Shown piece after piece: positions 24,001-30,917 of a stretch of DNA of 64,000 nt. The notes below the pieces were generated by a model that did not search any database, was not told where the DNA came from, and was given only the letters and a program-made list of their open reading frames with translations. Made by a program: the position numbers and the translations under genes. The first letter of the stretch is position 1; each line of letters begins with the position of its first letter. This stretch comes from Ananas comosus (Eukaryota > Streptophyta > Magnoliopsida > Poales > Bromeliaceae), in contig NC_033633.1 of assembly GCF_001540865.1 (NCBI RefSeq), forward strand, positions 4,918,163-4,982,162. Direction: 5' to 3'.

Positions 24001-27000
24001 TATCTGCATGTGAAACAATGGGATCAGCTAGTTCCATTTGTACAGATAAAACAGGGACTTTGACAACTAATCACATGGTAGTTAATAAGATATGGATCTG
24101 CGATGTATCAAAGACATTTAGTGGTATGGATACGATCGAAGATCTAAATGCTCTCTTCTCTGAAAAAGTTTTGAGTATCCTTTTGCAAGGAATTTTTGAG
24201 AATTCTAGTTCGGAGGTAGTTAAAGGAAAAGATGGTAAAAACGCAATTTTGGGTACGCCAACTGAAGCAGCACTATTGGAATTTGGGTTGAAATTGGAAG
24301 GAGACCGTGGTGCTCAGCATAGGTCTTGCACAAAGATAAAGGTGGAGCCTTTCAACTCAGTTAAGAAGAAGATGTCTGTGCAGGTGTCATTAACTAACGG
24401 AGGTTTCCGTTGTTTCTGCAAAGGTGCATCGGAAATTATTCTCCGGATGTGCGACAAGATAATTGATGGTGAGGGAAATAGTATACAATTATCGGAAGAG
24501 CGTGTAAAGAATATCTTGGATGTCATCAATGCTTTTGCCTCAGAAGCCTTAAGAACACTTTGCTTAGCCTTCAAGGATATGGATGAGGCCAATGAGAAAG
24601 AAGATATTCCTGACAGCGGTTATACATTAATATCTGTTTTTGGCATTAAGGATCCGGTGCGTCGAGGCGTCAAGGAGGCTGTTAAGACGTGTATAGCTGC
24701 TGGTATAACAGTGCGAATGGTTACGGGGGACAATATAAATACAGCTAAGGCTATAGCAAAGGAATGTGGAATTTTGACAGATGATGGCTTGGCTATAGAA
24801 GGGTCAGAATTTCGCAGCAAGAGCCCAGAGGAGATGAGGGAGTTGATTCCTAAACTTCAGGTCCTTTTTCATTCTTCCTTGCTATTTTAGTATATGAATC
24901 AAAGTTCCTGTTTTATTCTTTTTTTTTTTTTAATTTCGAGCAATGCTCAGGTGATGGCTCGATCTCTGCCATTGGATAAACATACCTTAGTGACAAACTT
25001 GAGAGGTATGTTTCATGAGGTCGTTGCAGTTACCGGTGATGGTACTAATGATGCTCCAGCTTTGCATGAGGCAGACATTGGACTTGCTATGGGTATTGCA
25101 GGAACTGAGGTACTGCTTGCATTCAACTTTTAATGCTTATAGCTCTGTTATAATCATTCCTCCAGAGGTGCCTTGTGTTGCCTGTACAATCAGCACCCTA
25201 TTTTAATACTTGTTGGAAAAATAAACTAACATGTAGCCACATCCTATAGAATTGCACTACGAAGTTCCAACAGATCAAGCCTGATGGAGATGCGATGCTG
25301 TTATTCTGACTAACACCAATGTCTTACTGCTGTTCCATGGGTTTCTTAGAAGGCTTTTAGCTTGCCATTAGTTAATTTAAGTTGTTTATTTGAAAAGGAA
25401 AGTAGAGCACATGCTACCAATTAAAGTGGGAATTCACGAATTACAATGTCTTCTTCTTTTTCTACTTTGCAATTTCATCACGATTGACTCTTTTTAATGT
25501 GAAACCACCTGTTAATGCTGAATAACTGTTGAACAGGCAATGTTCCATTAGATTATAATTTAAAGTGTCACTGCTGTAACAGCCATAACAAGAACTTGTA
25601 TCTATACACAGGTTGCAAAAGAGAGTGCTGATATTATTGTGTTGGATGATAATTTCACTACTATAATAAATGTTGCTCGATGGGGTCGTGCGGTTTACAT
25701 CAACATCCAAAAGTTTGTGCAGTTCCAATTGACCGTTAATGTTGTTGCTTTGATCATCAATTTTGTTTCGGCATGCATTATAGGTACGTGAGACCCTTAC
25801 TTTGTTATTACTTCTCATCCTGTATAAGAGGACTATTTTAACATAAATTTTGTTTCTTTTTCCTTTTCAGCATAGTGTATTTCTCTCTATTTATGCATCT
25901 TGTAGGAACTGACCCTCATTCTTTTGTTATTTCTCATCATGAATCAGAGTACTCTTTTAGCAAGAAATTTTGTTTCGTCTCTAGCATAATACATTTATCA
26001 TCATTTATGCATCTTGTAGGAACTGCTCCTCTTACTGCTGTACAGCTGCTTTGGGTGAACATGATTATGGATACTCTTGGTGCTTTAGCCTTGGCTACAG
26101 AGCCTCCGAATGATGAGATGATGCAAAGGCCACCAGTGAGACGGGGTGAGAACTTTATAACAAGGACCATGTGGAGAAATATCATTGGTCAGAGCTTGTA
26201 TCAGCTGCTTGTACTTGGTACTCTCATGTTCGCCGGTAAAAGGCTTCTGAATTTGAAGGGTGCTGATGATGATTCTGTTGTCAATACACTCATATTCAAC
26301 TCCTTTGTGTTTTGCCAGGTAAGCATAGATAGGGCGCCCCTTTGATTGTCGAACATTGTGCAAGTTAAGCTTCCTTGTAGTGTCGTTAGTTTAGTATTGT
26401 GTTGGAAAATTCCATTGGTTAGTTTTGCGGCTACTGGGGATCAAATTTGCTTCATTTTTTATGGAAAACGTGCTCATGCTGTTTAGATTGACACCTAAAC
26501 ATGTTTGGCATTATTTTCGTTCTACGTTTTAATTAATGGAAATTGTAAAACTTGGTTAGTTACTTAGTTAGAACATTTCATCAATGAGTAATGGAGGAGA
26601 GTGAGCATTGAATTCATAGCCAAGAAGACAATCATTTTGACAATAAATAGAAGATCTTTTATGCTCTGGAGGTTACAAATATTTAGATTCAGGGTAATAA
26701 TCTAATTATTGAAAAGATTGAGAAAATTGTAGTCAAAGTGATATTGGCGACAAATCTATCATGATCTTAGAGTGGAGTTTAGCAAGGAGCTATATTGGTG
26801 TTATACGTACCTAATCTACCATTACAATCCTGTCTTGGCGAATAGTTCAGCTCTTACTGAATTGAATTATGCAGAGGAAGAGAACCTGGCTGAAACCTCT
26901 ATCAGTAGCTGAATGTCTGGTAAGAATATTTTGGATTTAGGAGATGTTCTGATAAAATCTACTTCTAGGTGAGATATATAGGAATATGAGCTCCCATGTA

Positions 27001-27906
27001 TTTCATTTTCTTCCTTTTCTCCTTTGTTCTATCTCTTTTAGGTTTCAACTTTGTTTTGCTGAAGCAGCAAAAAAATGTACCAAAATGTTCTCTGCTACAG
27101 AGTAGGCACATATCCCAGAATTTCAATTAAATGAAACTTTCAGATACCTGTCTTTAGGTTTTATTTATGGTCCATTGTAGCGTTTTGGTCGCCATCGTCT
27201 TTTGCATGTGGATATTATTTTCGTTGTATAATACCCTCATCAAGGATAATGGTTGAATCAGGGAATCCGATACTCTGTTTAATAAGCTTTTTCACTTTTG
27301 TCTCCACTTGATGCATAGGTTAGGAAGTTCCACAAATTAGAATATTAGTTTCTAAATGTTCTAAATGGCCCTGATCATATCTAGGTATTTGGTATAAGAT
27401 GTCCTAACATTGATTATAACTTAGAAAGTAATGGCCATCCGAATACTTCTCTGACCACACATCATCAGATGCATCAGTTAATTCCTTTCATTTGCATAAT
27501 ATGACAGAGATATTTGTTCTGATTTTATTCCTTCTGATTTTCTCTGGAGTGTCAAACAATATAGCGTAGAACGAATAATGGTACTAAACTTTTGTTTCTT
27601 CAGGTGTTCAACGAAATAAATAGCAGGGAGATGGATAAGATCAACATTTTTCGCGGAATTTTCAGCAATTGGATCTTCGCTGCCATTATAACTGTCACTG
27701 TCGTTTTCCAGGTGATAATAGTAGAATTCCTTGGTCCATTCGCAAGCACGGTACCGCTTACTTGGGAACAATGGTTGATCAGTGTCGGCCTTGGGGCTAT
27801 CAGCTTAATTGTTGGTGCTATCTTGAAATGCATACCAGTTGAACCAAAGCCTAACAATGCACCAAGAGGCTACGAAGCGATCCCGATCGGTCCAGATGGT
27901 GTATAG
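11265..27906 (+). CDS. ACA: Autoinhibited P2B-type Ca2+-transporting ATPase (ACA family), seven coding exons
   Basis: ATP-driven Ca2+ efflux pump, activated by Ca2+/calmodulin binding to its N-terminus. Proposed coding exons: 11265-11474, 22750-22804, 22921-24860, 24951-25109, 25612-25783, 26020-26318, 27604-27906. Joined they give 1045 residues, the usual size for the family. Visible motifs: Arg/Lys-rich autoinhibitory calmodulin-binding region (residues 32-51, with W35 and F50), SLSGES actuator loop (296-301), PEGLP in M4 (421-425), phosphorylation site DKTGTLT with D464, KGASE nucleotide site (589-593), TGDGTNDAP hinge (763-771), and about ten membrane segments. All introns are GT-AG. The N-terminus and the [16 protein letters not shown] segment suggest the ACA4/ACA11-like branch and rice homologues. 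The membrane (vacuole, ER or plasma membrane) cannot be told. No stops or frameshifts, so it appears functional. It is the only intact host gene seen. Confidence 0.93.
11482..11514 (+). repeat. (ATC)n trinucleotide repeat at the start of intron 1
   Basis: About ten ATC units lie a few bases after the exon 1 donor. A further GTT-rich triplet tract lies at 11662-11702. Their lengths are likely polymorphic. Confidence 0.85.
12050..12290 (+). repeat. Local direct duplication in intron 1
   Basis: GAAAATTAGAGTGGAATCTT and its surroundings (12090-12120) recur at 12253-12285, each preceded by a CAGGGACTTT/CAGAGACTTT block. Spacing is about 165 bp. Non-coding. Confidence 0.7.
12420..13413 (+). other. 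Intron stretch with no recognised feature
   Basis: Ordinary intron-like sequence, pyrimidine-rich in 12540-12900. Short open frames here have no domain I recognise and look like chance. Confidence 0.6.
13414..13459. repeat. (TA)n microsatellite ending in an N
   Basis: An uninterrupted TA run that stops at an ambiguous base at 13460. The repeat length in the assembly is uncertain. Confidence 0.9.
14100..14450 (+). repeat. Degenerate tandem repeats of purine/pyrimidine-rich units
   Basis: Several imperfect units contain GTGAGAGAAG or GTGGAGAG followed by CCCTT(T/C)CTCT-type blocks (for example GGGTACCCCC, GGGCGCCCCT and GGGGCCCTCTTC centres). Strand asymmetry and repeated palindromic centres suggest slippage. 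Non-coding. Confidence 0.5.
15000..15370. repeat. Degraded foldback element
   Basis: GAAGTAAAC near 15012 and GTAAATGGTTCCATTTAC near 15338 mark the ends. Inner blocks TCTAGGTTATTTGAAC and its reverse (near 15260-15275) are weakly mirrored. It belongs loosely to the same fold-back class as the others in this intron. Confidence 0.45.
15645..16005. repeat. Foldback MITE, ~360 bp
   Basis: Left arm GGTAAAACATATAGAAC...CCCAACCTTTCAATTTGTT...TTGGCTTCAAAATTTTAA (discontinuous blocks) is mirrored on the right by AAAATTTTGAAGTCAAAG, ATTGAAAGGTTGGGTAGC and a GGTAATGTATGC end. The arms cover most of the element. Non-coding. Confidence 0.7.
16102..16140. repeat. (AC)n(AT)n microsatellite
   Basis: About 25 bp of AC repeat, then a short AT run, next to the foldback that starts at about 16141. 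Confidence 0.9.
16141..16368. repeat. Short foldback MITE (AGCACTAAGG / TTGGTGCT heads)
   Basis: Starts GTCCGGTTGGGGTGCTTTTA and ends GGTGCTTTCAGAAGCATTTC. The head has an internal palindrome (AGCAC...GTGCT). It is of the small ~230-bp subfamily also found at 17741-17970, 55996-56216 and 56232-60199. Confidence 0.65.
16372..16958. repeat. Foldback element (GAGTTGAGCT subfamily)
   Basis: Begins GAGTTGAGCTGGAATGCTA and ends TAGTATTCCAGCTCAACTC. The core TTTTCGATGATGGAGCCTTC is mirrored near 16840-16900. The right core is partly duplicated: CGATTTGGAGGC-type blocks occur at 16827-16866 and again at 16867-16905. Followed by (CT)n(TA)n. Confidence 0.8.
16957..17013. repeat. (CT)n(TA)n microsatellite
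   Basis: CT run then TA run between two foldbacks. Confidence 0.9.
17015..17557. repeat. Foldback element (GGCTACTATACTC subfamily)
   Basis: Left GTAGGGCTACTATACTCTTA, right CATAAGAGTATAGTAGCCGG, with long inverted arms. The right head at about 17504-17533 is a palindrome with 12-bp stem around GGGCGA. The core has CCACACCGTTAAACATGATC on the left and the reverse on the right. Non-coding. Confidence 0.8.
17741..17970. repeat. Short foldback MITE, ~230 bp
   Basis: Left end AGGCTGGAATACTATCAATA, right end CGATAGTACCCTAGCC. The left head TCAATAGCACCAA has its exact complement four bases later. The middle carries GGGCCCCCTAGGG. Same subfamily as 37341-37589. Confidence 0.75.
17975..18023. repeat. 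(TA)n microsatellite
   Basis: TA-rich run between two foldbacks. Confidence 0.9.
18024..18567. repeat. Foldback element with perfect 26-bp palindromic head
   Basis: A well-preserved family member. The arms (about 150-200 bp) are nearly perfect inverted copies, with cores TCGACGATGGGCTCCG (left) and CGGAGCCGATCGTCGA (right). The left head at about 18045-18070 is a perfect palindrome centred on GGAGGCCTCC; the right head has a single mismatch. Flanked by (TA)n and (CT)n(TA)n. Non-coding. Confidence 0.85.
18597..20360. mobile_element. Large foldback element, 1.76 kb, in ACA intron 1
   Basis: The two halves are inverted copies of roughly 700-850 bp: GGTAAATTGCATTG at the left end mirrors CAATGCAATTTACCC at the right end, and blocks such as GTGTCCTCACTCGGATATAG (19151) recur inverted near 19441-19460. 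The outer 270 bp of each side is itself an inverted repeat around TTCCGTCAGTTTTC / ACGGAAGGGG. A 373-bp element is inserted at 19624-19996. It has no coding capacity, so it is non-autonomous. A second copy lies at 54058-55428. Confidence 0.85.
19624..19996. mobile_element. Mutator-type MITE nested in the large foldback
   Basis: Termini GGCTAAATTACAG and TTTTTTAGCC form short inverted repeats, with longer inner symmetry (CGTCAAAATCCGATATTTCA against its reverse near 19950). A perfect 9-bp target duplication TAATTTATT lies at 19615-19623 and 19997-20005. The 9-bp length points to the Mutator superfamily. The foldback's other arm shows the uninterrupted sequence. Non-coding. Confidence 0.8.
20361..20406. 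repeat. (AT)n microsatellite
   Basis: AT run joining the large foldback to the next foldback. Confidence 0.9.
20407..20955. repeat. Foldback element (GAGTTGAGCT subfamily)
   Basis: Left GAGTTGAGCTAGAATACTAT, right ATAGTATTCTAGCTCAACTC; cores mirrored as in 16372-16958 and 52342-52880. Followed by about 42 bp of CT and a TA run (20956-21016). Short open frames across the right end are artefacts. Confidence 0.8.
21020..22737 (+). other. Distal part of ACA intron 1, no recognised element
   Basis: Unique-looking AT-rich intron sequence without repeats or coding domains that I recognise. It ends in the pyrimidine tract before exon 2 (about 22716-22735). Confidence 0.6.
22738..22804 (+). CDS. ACA: ACA exon 2 (with tandem acceptor)
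   Basis: Encodes [18 protein letters not shown] from 22750. A 12-nt duplication places a second AG upstream, at 22736-22737, so the exon can start at 22738 and add EKIQ, or at 22750 without it. The start at 22750 gives the spacing I expect from homologues. The start at 22738 has the better pyrimidine tract. The exon ends at 22804 (phase 1), followed by GTATGT. Confidence 0.8.
22921..24860 (+). CDS. ACA: ACA exon 3: actuator, M1-M4 and most of the catalytic loop
   Basis: A 1940-nt exon coding residues 90-735. It contains M1/M2 (about 171-230), SLSGES, M3, M4 with PEGLP, DKTGTLT (D464) and KGASE, and ends at the segment [15 protein letters not shown]. The preceding acceptor is ACATACAG. The donor at 24861 is GTCCTT, a non-optimal but acceptable site, and failing to use it would give a stop 27 nt later (24888). 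Confidence 0.92.
24951..25109 (+). CDS. ACA: ACA exon 4: hinge region
   Basis: 159 nt, phase 0 at both ends, 53 residues [11 protein letters not shown]...GIAGTE, including TGDGTNDAP. The acceptor AG is at 24949-24950 after a T-rich tract, the donor GT at 25110. Confidence 0.92.
25612..25783 (+). CDS. ACA: ACA exon 5: end of P domain and M5
   Basis: 172 nt from [15 protein letters not shown] to SACII plus one base of the next codon. Contains [20 protein letters not shown] leading into M5. The acceptor is CTATACACAG and the donor GTACGTG. Confidence 0.92.
25792..26024 (+). repeat. Tandem duplication of the intron 5 acceptor region
   Basis: Copy 1 at 25792-25910 and copy 2 at 25911-26024 share GACCCT, TTCTCATC, ATTTTGTTTC, AGCATA and TTATGCATCTTGTAGGAACT in order. 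Each copy ends with the same acceptor AG plus the first bases of exon 6. Use of the upstream AG (25904-25905) would add 114 nt, in frame and without a stop. Confidence 0.85.
26020..26318 (+). CDS. ACA: ACA exon 6: M6-M8
   Basis: 299 nt encoding [20 protein letters not shown] (M6, with the N and D of the transport site) through [12 protein letters not shown] and [12 protein letters not shown]. The exon start at 26020 follows the second GTAG; an alternative upstream acceptor is described separately. Donor GTAAGC at 26319. Confidence 0.92.
26319..27603 (+). other. ACA: ACA intron 6, 1.29 kb, nothing recognised
   Basis: GT-AG intron without repeats or coding domains that I can identify. The acceptor is TTCTTCAG. 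Confidence 0.75.
27604..27906 (+). CDS. ACA: ACA exon 7: M9-M10 and C-terminus
   Basis: 303 nt, from [16 protein letters not shown] to the TAG at 27904. Two membrane segments are followed by a short soluble tail ending GPDGV. The lack of a long C-terminal regulatory tail agrees with the plant P2B class, in which autoinhibition is N-terminal. Confidence 0.92.
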   Translation: MFNEINSREMDKINIFRGIFSNWIFAAIITVTVVFQVIIVEFLGPFASTVPLTWEQWLISVGLGAISLIVGAILKCIPVEPKPNNAPRGYEAIPIGPDGV

Positions 27907-28391
27907 AACTATGTACTACCACTGGTTTCACATTTGGATGTATCACCTCATTTTTTGCAAGGAGTATATGATCTGTTTCAGTCTAGACTGGAGAGGTTTA
28001 ACTTGGAATTCAAATCCACGAAAACTAATCTATCGTAAGTTTTGTTTCTTCTTCCTCTTCGCTAGGATGGTTTATACGTTGCAGCTGAAAACCATCAGCT
28101 TTACATAATCCCAAAAGGGTTATGTTAATTATCTTGATCCAGTCGATAAGCCGGCGCATTATTGTATTCTATTAGCCTCAGATGGGCGGAAGAGTATTTA
28201 AATGTGTTATTAAGCAACTAAACAAATATGTACTACTATAGTATCAGAATTTCTTGATGTTTAAGTTCATTTTCTTTGCGAGGATTTCAATTGTTCTGGA
28301 ACTTTGGAGTTGGACTTTATTGAGCAGGCAAACTTCCATCTATATAGGTATGAATTGTGTAAATTTTGTTAGTCTAGAGTTTCCAAATAAA
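27907..28391 (+). other. ACA: 3' UTR and possible poly(A) signal of ACA
   Basis: After the stop there are about 480 bp before an AATAAA at 28386-28391. Plants often use degenerate signals, so the true cleavage site could be earlier. No terminator can be fixed by sequence. Confidence 0.4.
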
Positions 28392-28549
28392 ACTAAGAGC
28401 TATTGAGTTTGACAAGAACATTTGAAAATATTTTAGGATAAATAGCTTAATTAATGGGGATTCTTCTAAATTCTTATTCAAACAGACTGTGTCTAGCAAC
28501 CAAGTTTGCTAGTTTTGAGATTAGGTGATTGTCAAGTGGTACGCATGAT

Positions 28550-28928
28550 TAGAGATGTCAACGGGTCGGATTCGGGGCGGATTTTTAAAAACCCGAACCC
28601 GAACCCGAAAATTTGAACCCGAAACAATTATTTTTTTTTTCAATATTTCAAAATATATTATATTAAATCTAAATTTTTAAAATACAAATTTAAATATAAC
28701 ATCAAATTTTTATATATATATTATATATAATACAAAATAAATTCGGGTTCGGGTCGGGTTCAGGTTCGGGTCGGATACAATCAAAATCCATATCCGAATC
28801 CATATCCGTCGGGTTTCTATTTTTAATATCCATATCCGAATCCATATCCATATCCATCGGATATATCCGTTTCATTCGGATTCGGGTTCGGATAAAATTT
28901 CGGGTATCCATACCCATTGACATCCCTA
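28550..28928. mobile_element. hAT-type MITE, 379 bp
   Basis: Terminal repeats TAGAGATGTCAACGGG and, as reverse complement of the right end, TAGGGATGTCAATGGG. A perfect 8-bp target duplication CGCATGAT lies at 28542-28549 and 28929-28936, the length typical of hAT elements. The interior has hexamer-like repeats of CGGGTT / ATCCATATCCGA type and a TA tract. Non-coding. Confidence 0.85.
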
Positions 28929-29012
28929 CGCATGATGTGTTTTAGTTTCCAATTGAAATAAATGACTTGGACAATCTCCTTTTCTCGCTGTTGTTGTTTT
29001 TGTTCTTTTGTA

Positions 29013-29498
29013 CACTACAACAAAAACGGTGTATAGCGACACTTTTAAATATCGGTACATGTCAAAAAAAGTGTTGCTAGCTAATTACTGATACTTTTTG
29101 AAAGTGTTGCTATATGTGGGATCGTTATGAGTAGGGCCGTCTTGATATTTGGCATCCACTCTTATAGCAACTTGTGTAGAGAGAGACATGGCGATCATGG
29201 CCTTCTACGGTTCCTGCGAGATTCTCCTCGTCGAACTCCAGCCGTCGGAACCCTATCTCGTCGGTTGCGGCGGCGGAGGAGAAGGGGAGATGGTGATCAA
29301 AATTTTTTTTTTCTTTTTTATTTGTAATCGAGCCGAGTGGGTTGGGTGTAGTTGGTTGAGTAGATAAACTTTTTATTTTTGATTGGATTGGGCTTTATAT
29401 TTAGGCGTTAATAGATTTTTAAAAATTTTTTTGACATAAATGGGACATATAAAAGTGTCCAAAAAATGTGTCCCTATAACCTAATTCTTTTAGTGTTC
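29013..29498. mobile_element. CACTA-like MITE, possibly with a captured fragment
   Basis: Left end CACTACAACAAAAACGG followed by TATAGCGACACTTTT; the right end, read in reverse, is CACTAAAAGAATTAGG followed by TATAGGGACACATTTTT. A CACTA terminus is typical of that superfamily. The target duplication is not clear. The interior at 29185-29300 is GC-rich with gene-like codons (ATGGCGATCATGGCCTTC), unlike its flanks; I do not recognise its source. Confidence 0.55.
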
Positions 29499-29499
29499 C

Positions 29500-30300
29500 C
29501 TCTAGGCATTTTCGTTTTACTAGAACCAATCAATATCCATCTATATCTATCTATATTTATATAATATAATATGAAAAGAAGATTAGTATTTTTCATAATT
29601 AAAACAATTTTGATCTACAATTTAGAGTTTGAACTAATATTTCTTTTTATAACATATCTGATATATAATTTTATCTAATTTTGTTTTAAAAATTTATCTT
29701 AATAAATAGTTAGTTTATTTTTTTTTATAAATTTTATTAACTATAATTTTTCTTCTTAACATTAGTTTATATTTTTTTAAAAATAAAATTTTAAAAATAT
29801 CTCTGTGCAACAAATAGATTAATGACTAATTAGTGTGGTAACCCGCGCGATGCGATGGGTAGATAACTTGATAAAAATAGAAAATATTAATGAGATATAT
29901 TTTTACAAATTCTTAAACAAATATATAAGAATGTTTAAATTTTAGTAGCACAGAGTTGTATTAGGAGTAACAGTAGCACGGAAGCGAGCCAAGAGTAAAC
30001 AAATGTAAAACAACCATTCCAAATGGCCATCACTTTCCTGAGAAAAATAAAGTGCGTTAATTAACAAGGAAAAAAAATAATTAATGTTGGGTAGGATCAC
30101 GATCAAATAAAATTAAAAAAAGAAAAACAGAAGAAAATTTTCATGGCTTATGGGTGAAAAAAGATAAGAGTTATCAAATGCAGAAAAAATGAATATTAGA
30201 TGTGTTATTATATAGCCGAATAGACAATCGTGAGCGTATAGGAAGCGGCGCTGCAAAACACTTTGCCATGGTGGATTAGTCTAGCATTGGAAATGCCAAC
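29500..30300. other. AT-rich intergenic stretch, no feature seen
   Basis: Low-GC sequence with T-rich and A-rich runs and no recognisable coding domain. Confidence 0.6.
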
Positions 30301-30304
30301 AAAG

Positions 30305-30855
30305 CAATGATGGAAGAAGCGGCGGTGAGGGGAGGGATCCATCATGCCCTAAATTTTATTTGGAGAATGCTTTGATTCCAACACCGAAAACAATGATGAA
30401 GGAAGAGAAATTGATGATGGAACAAGCGGCGGTGGGGGGAGAGATCCATCGCACCCTATGGACACTTCTATTCAATGTAGAAAGGTAATAGCCCAAGGAA
30501 GAGGAAGAGGAACAACGAATTAGTAGTCTGGCCCAATGCAGCAAGTGTGAATTGGTTCAGTTCAAGCAAAGAAAGAGGGGTTTCTAGCTCGGTTCAAGCA
30601 AAAAAAGGAGATATGTGGAGGACTTAAGCTAGTTCAGGGTAGAGCCCACACTTGATAATAATCGGTTGAAGTAAAGAAAGATAGAAACATGTGGAGAAGT
30701 TCGGCCCAATGTAGCAGGTGTGACCTAATTCGGTTCAAGTAAAGAAAGGGAAAAATTCGGTTCGATTCAAGTAAAACAAGAGGAAAATATGTGATGACTT
30801 GAGCCGGTTTGGGATGGAGCCCACATTCAACAATAAAGAAAGCTTTGCCACGTGG
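30305..30855. repeat. Degenerate tandem repeats
   Basis: AAGCGGCGGTG...GATCCATC occurs at about 30316 and 30424. A longer unit with GGCCCAATG(C/T)AGCA, GTTCAAG(C/T)AAA and AGAGCCCACA/GGAGCCCACA occurs at about 30530-30690 and again at 30702-30850 (period about 170 bp). Non-coding. Confidence 0.65.
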
Positions 30856-30868
30856 CAAATTTATGAAA

Positions 30869-30871
<3 letters not shown>

Positions 30872-30914
<43 letters not shown>
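30872..30914. repeat. (TA)n tract at the 3' end of the LINE
   Basis: A TA run directly adjacent to the 3' end of the minus-strand LINE. It may be the element's tail or its target. Confidence 0.8.

Positions 30915-30917
<3 letters not shown>

Noticed and set aside
25875..26345. Start of a separate gene at 25875
   Set aside because: The frame is exon 6 of the Ca2+-ATPase plus a duplicated intron segment. It has no promoter context, and the ATG is inside the intron.
28741..28920. Met/Asp-repeat frame as a low-complexity protein
   Set aside because: It is the hexamer-like interior of the hAT MITE at 28550-28928.
30305..30858. Minus-strand open frames of 60-75 codons as small genes
   Set aside because: They fall in degenerate tandem repeats with no conserved motif and no plausible start context.
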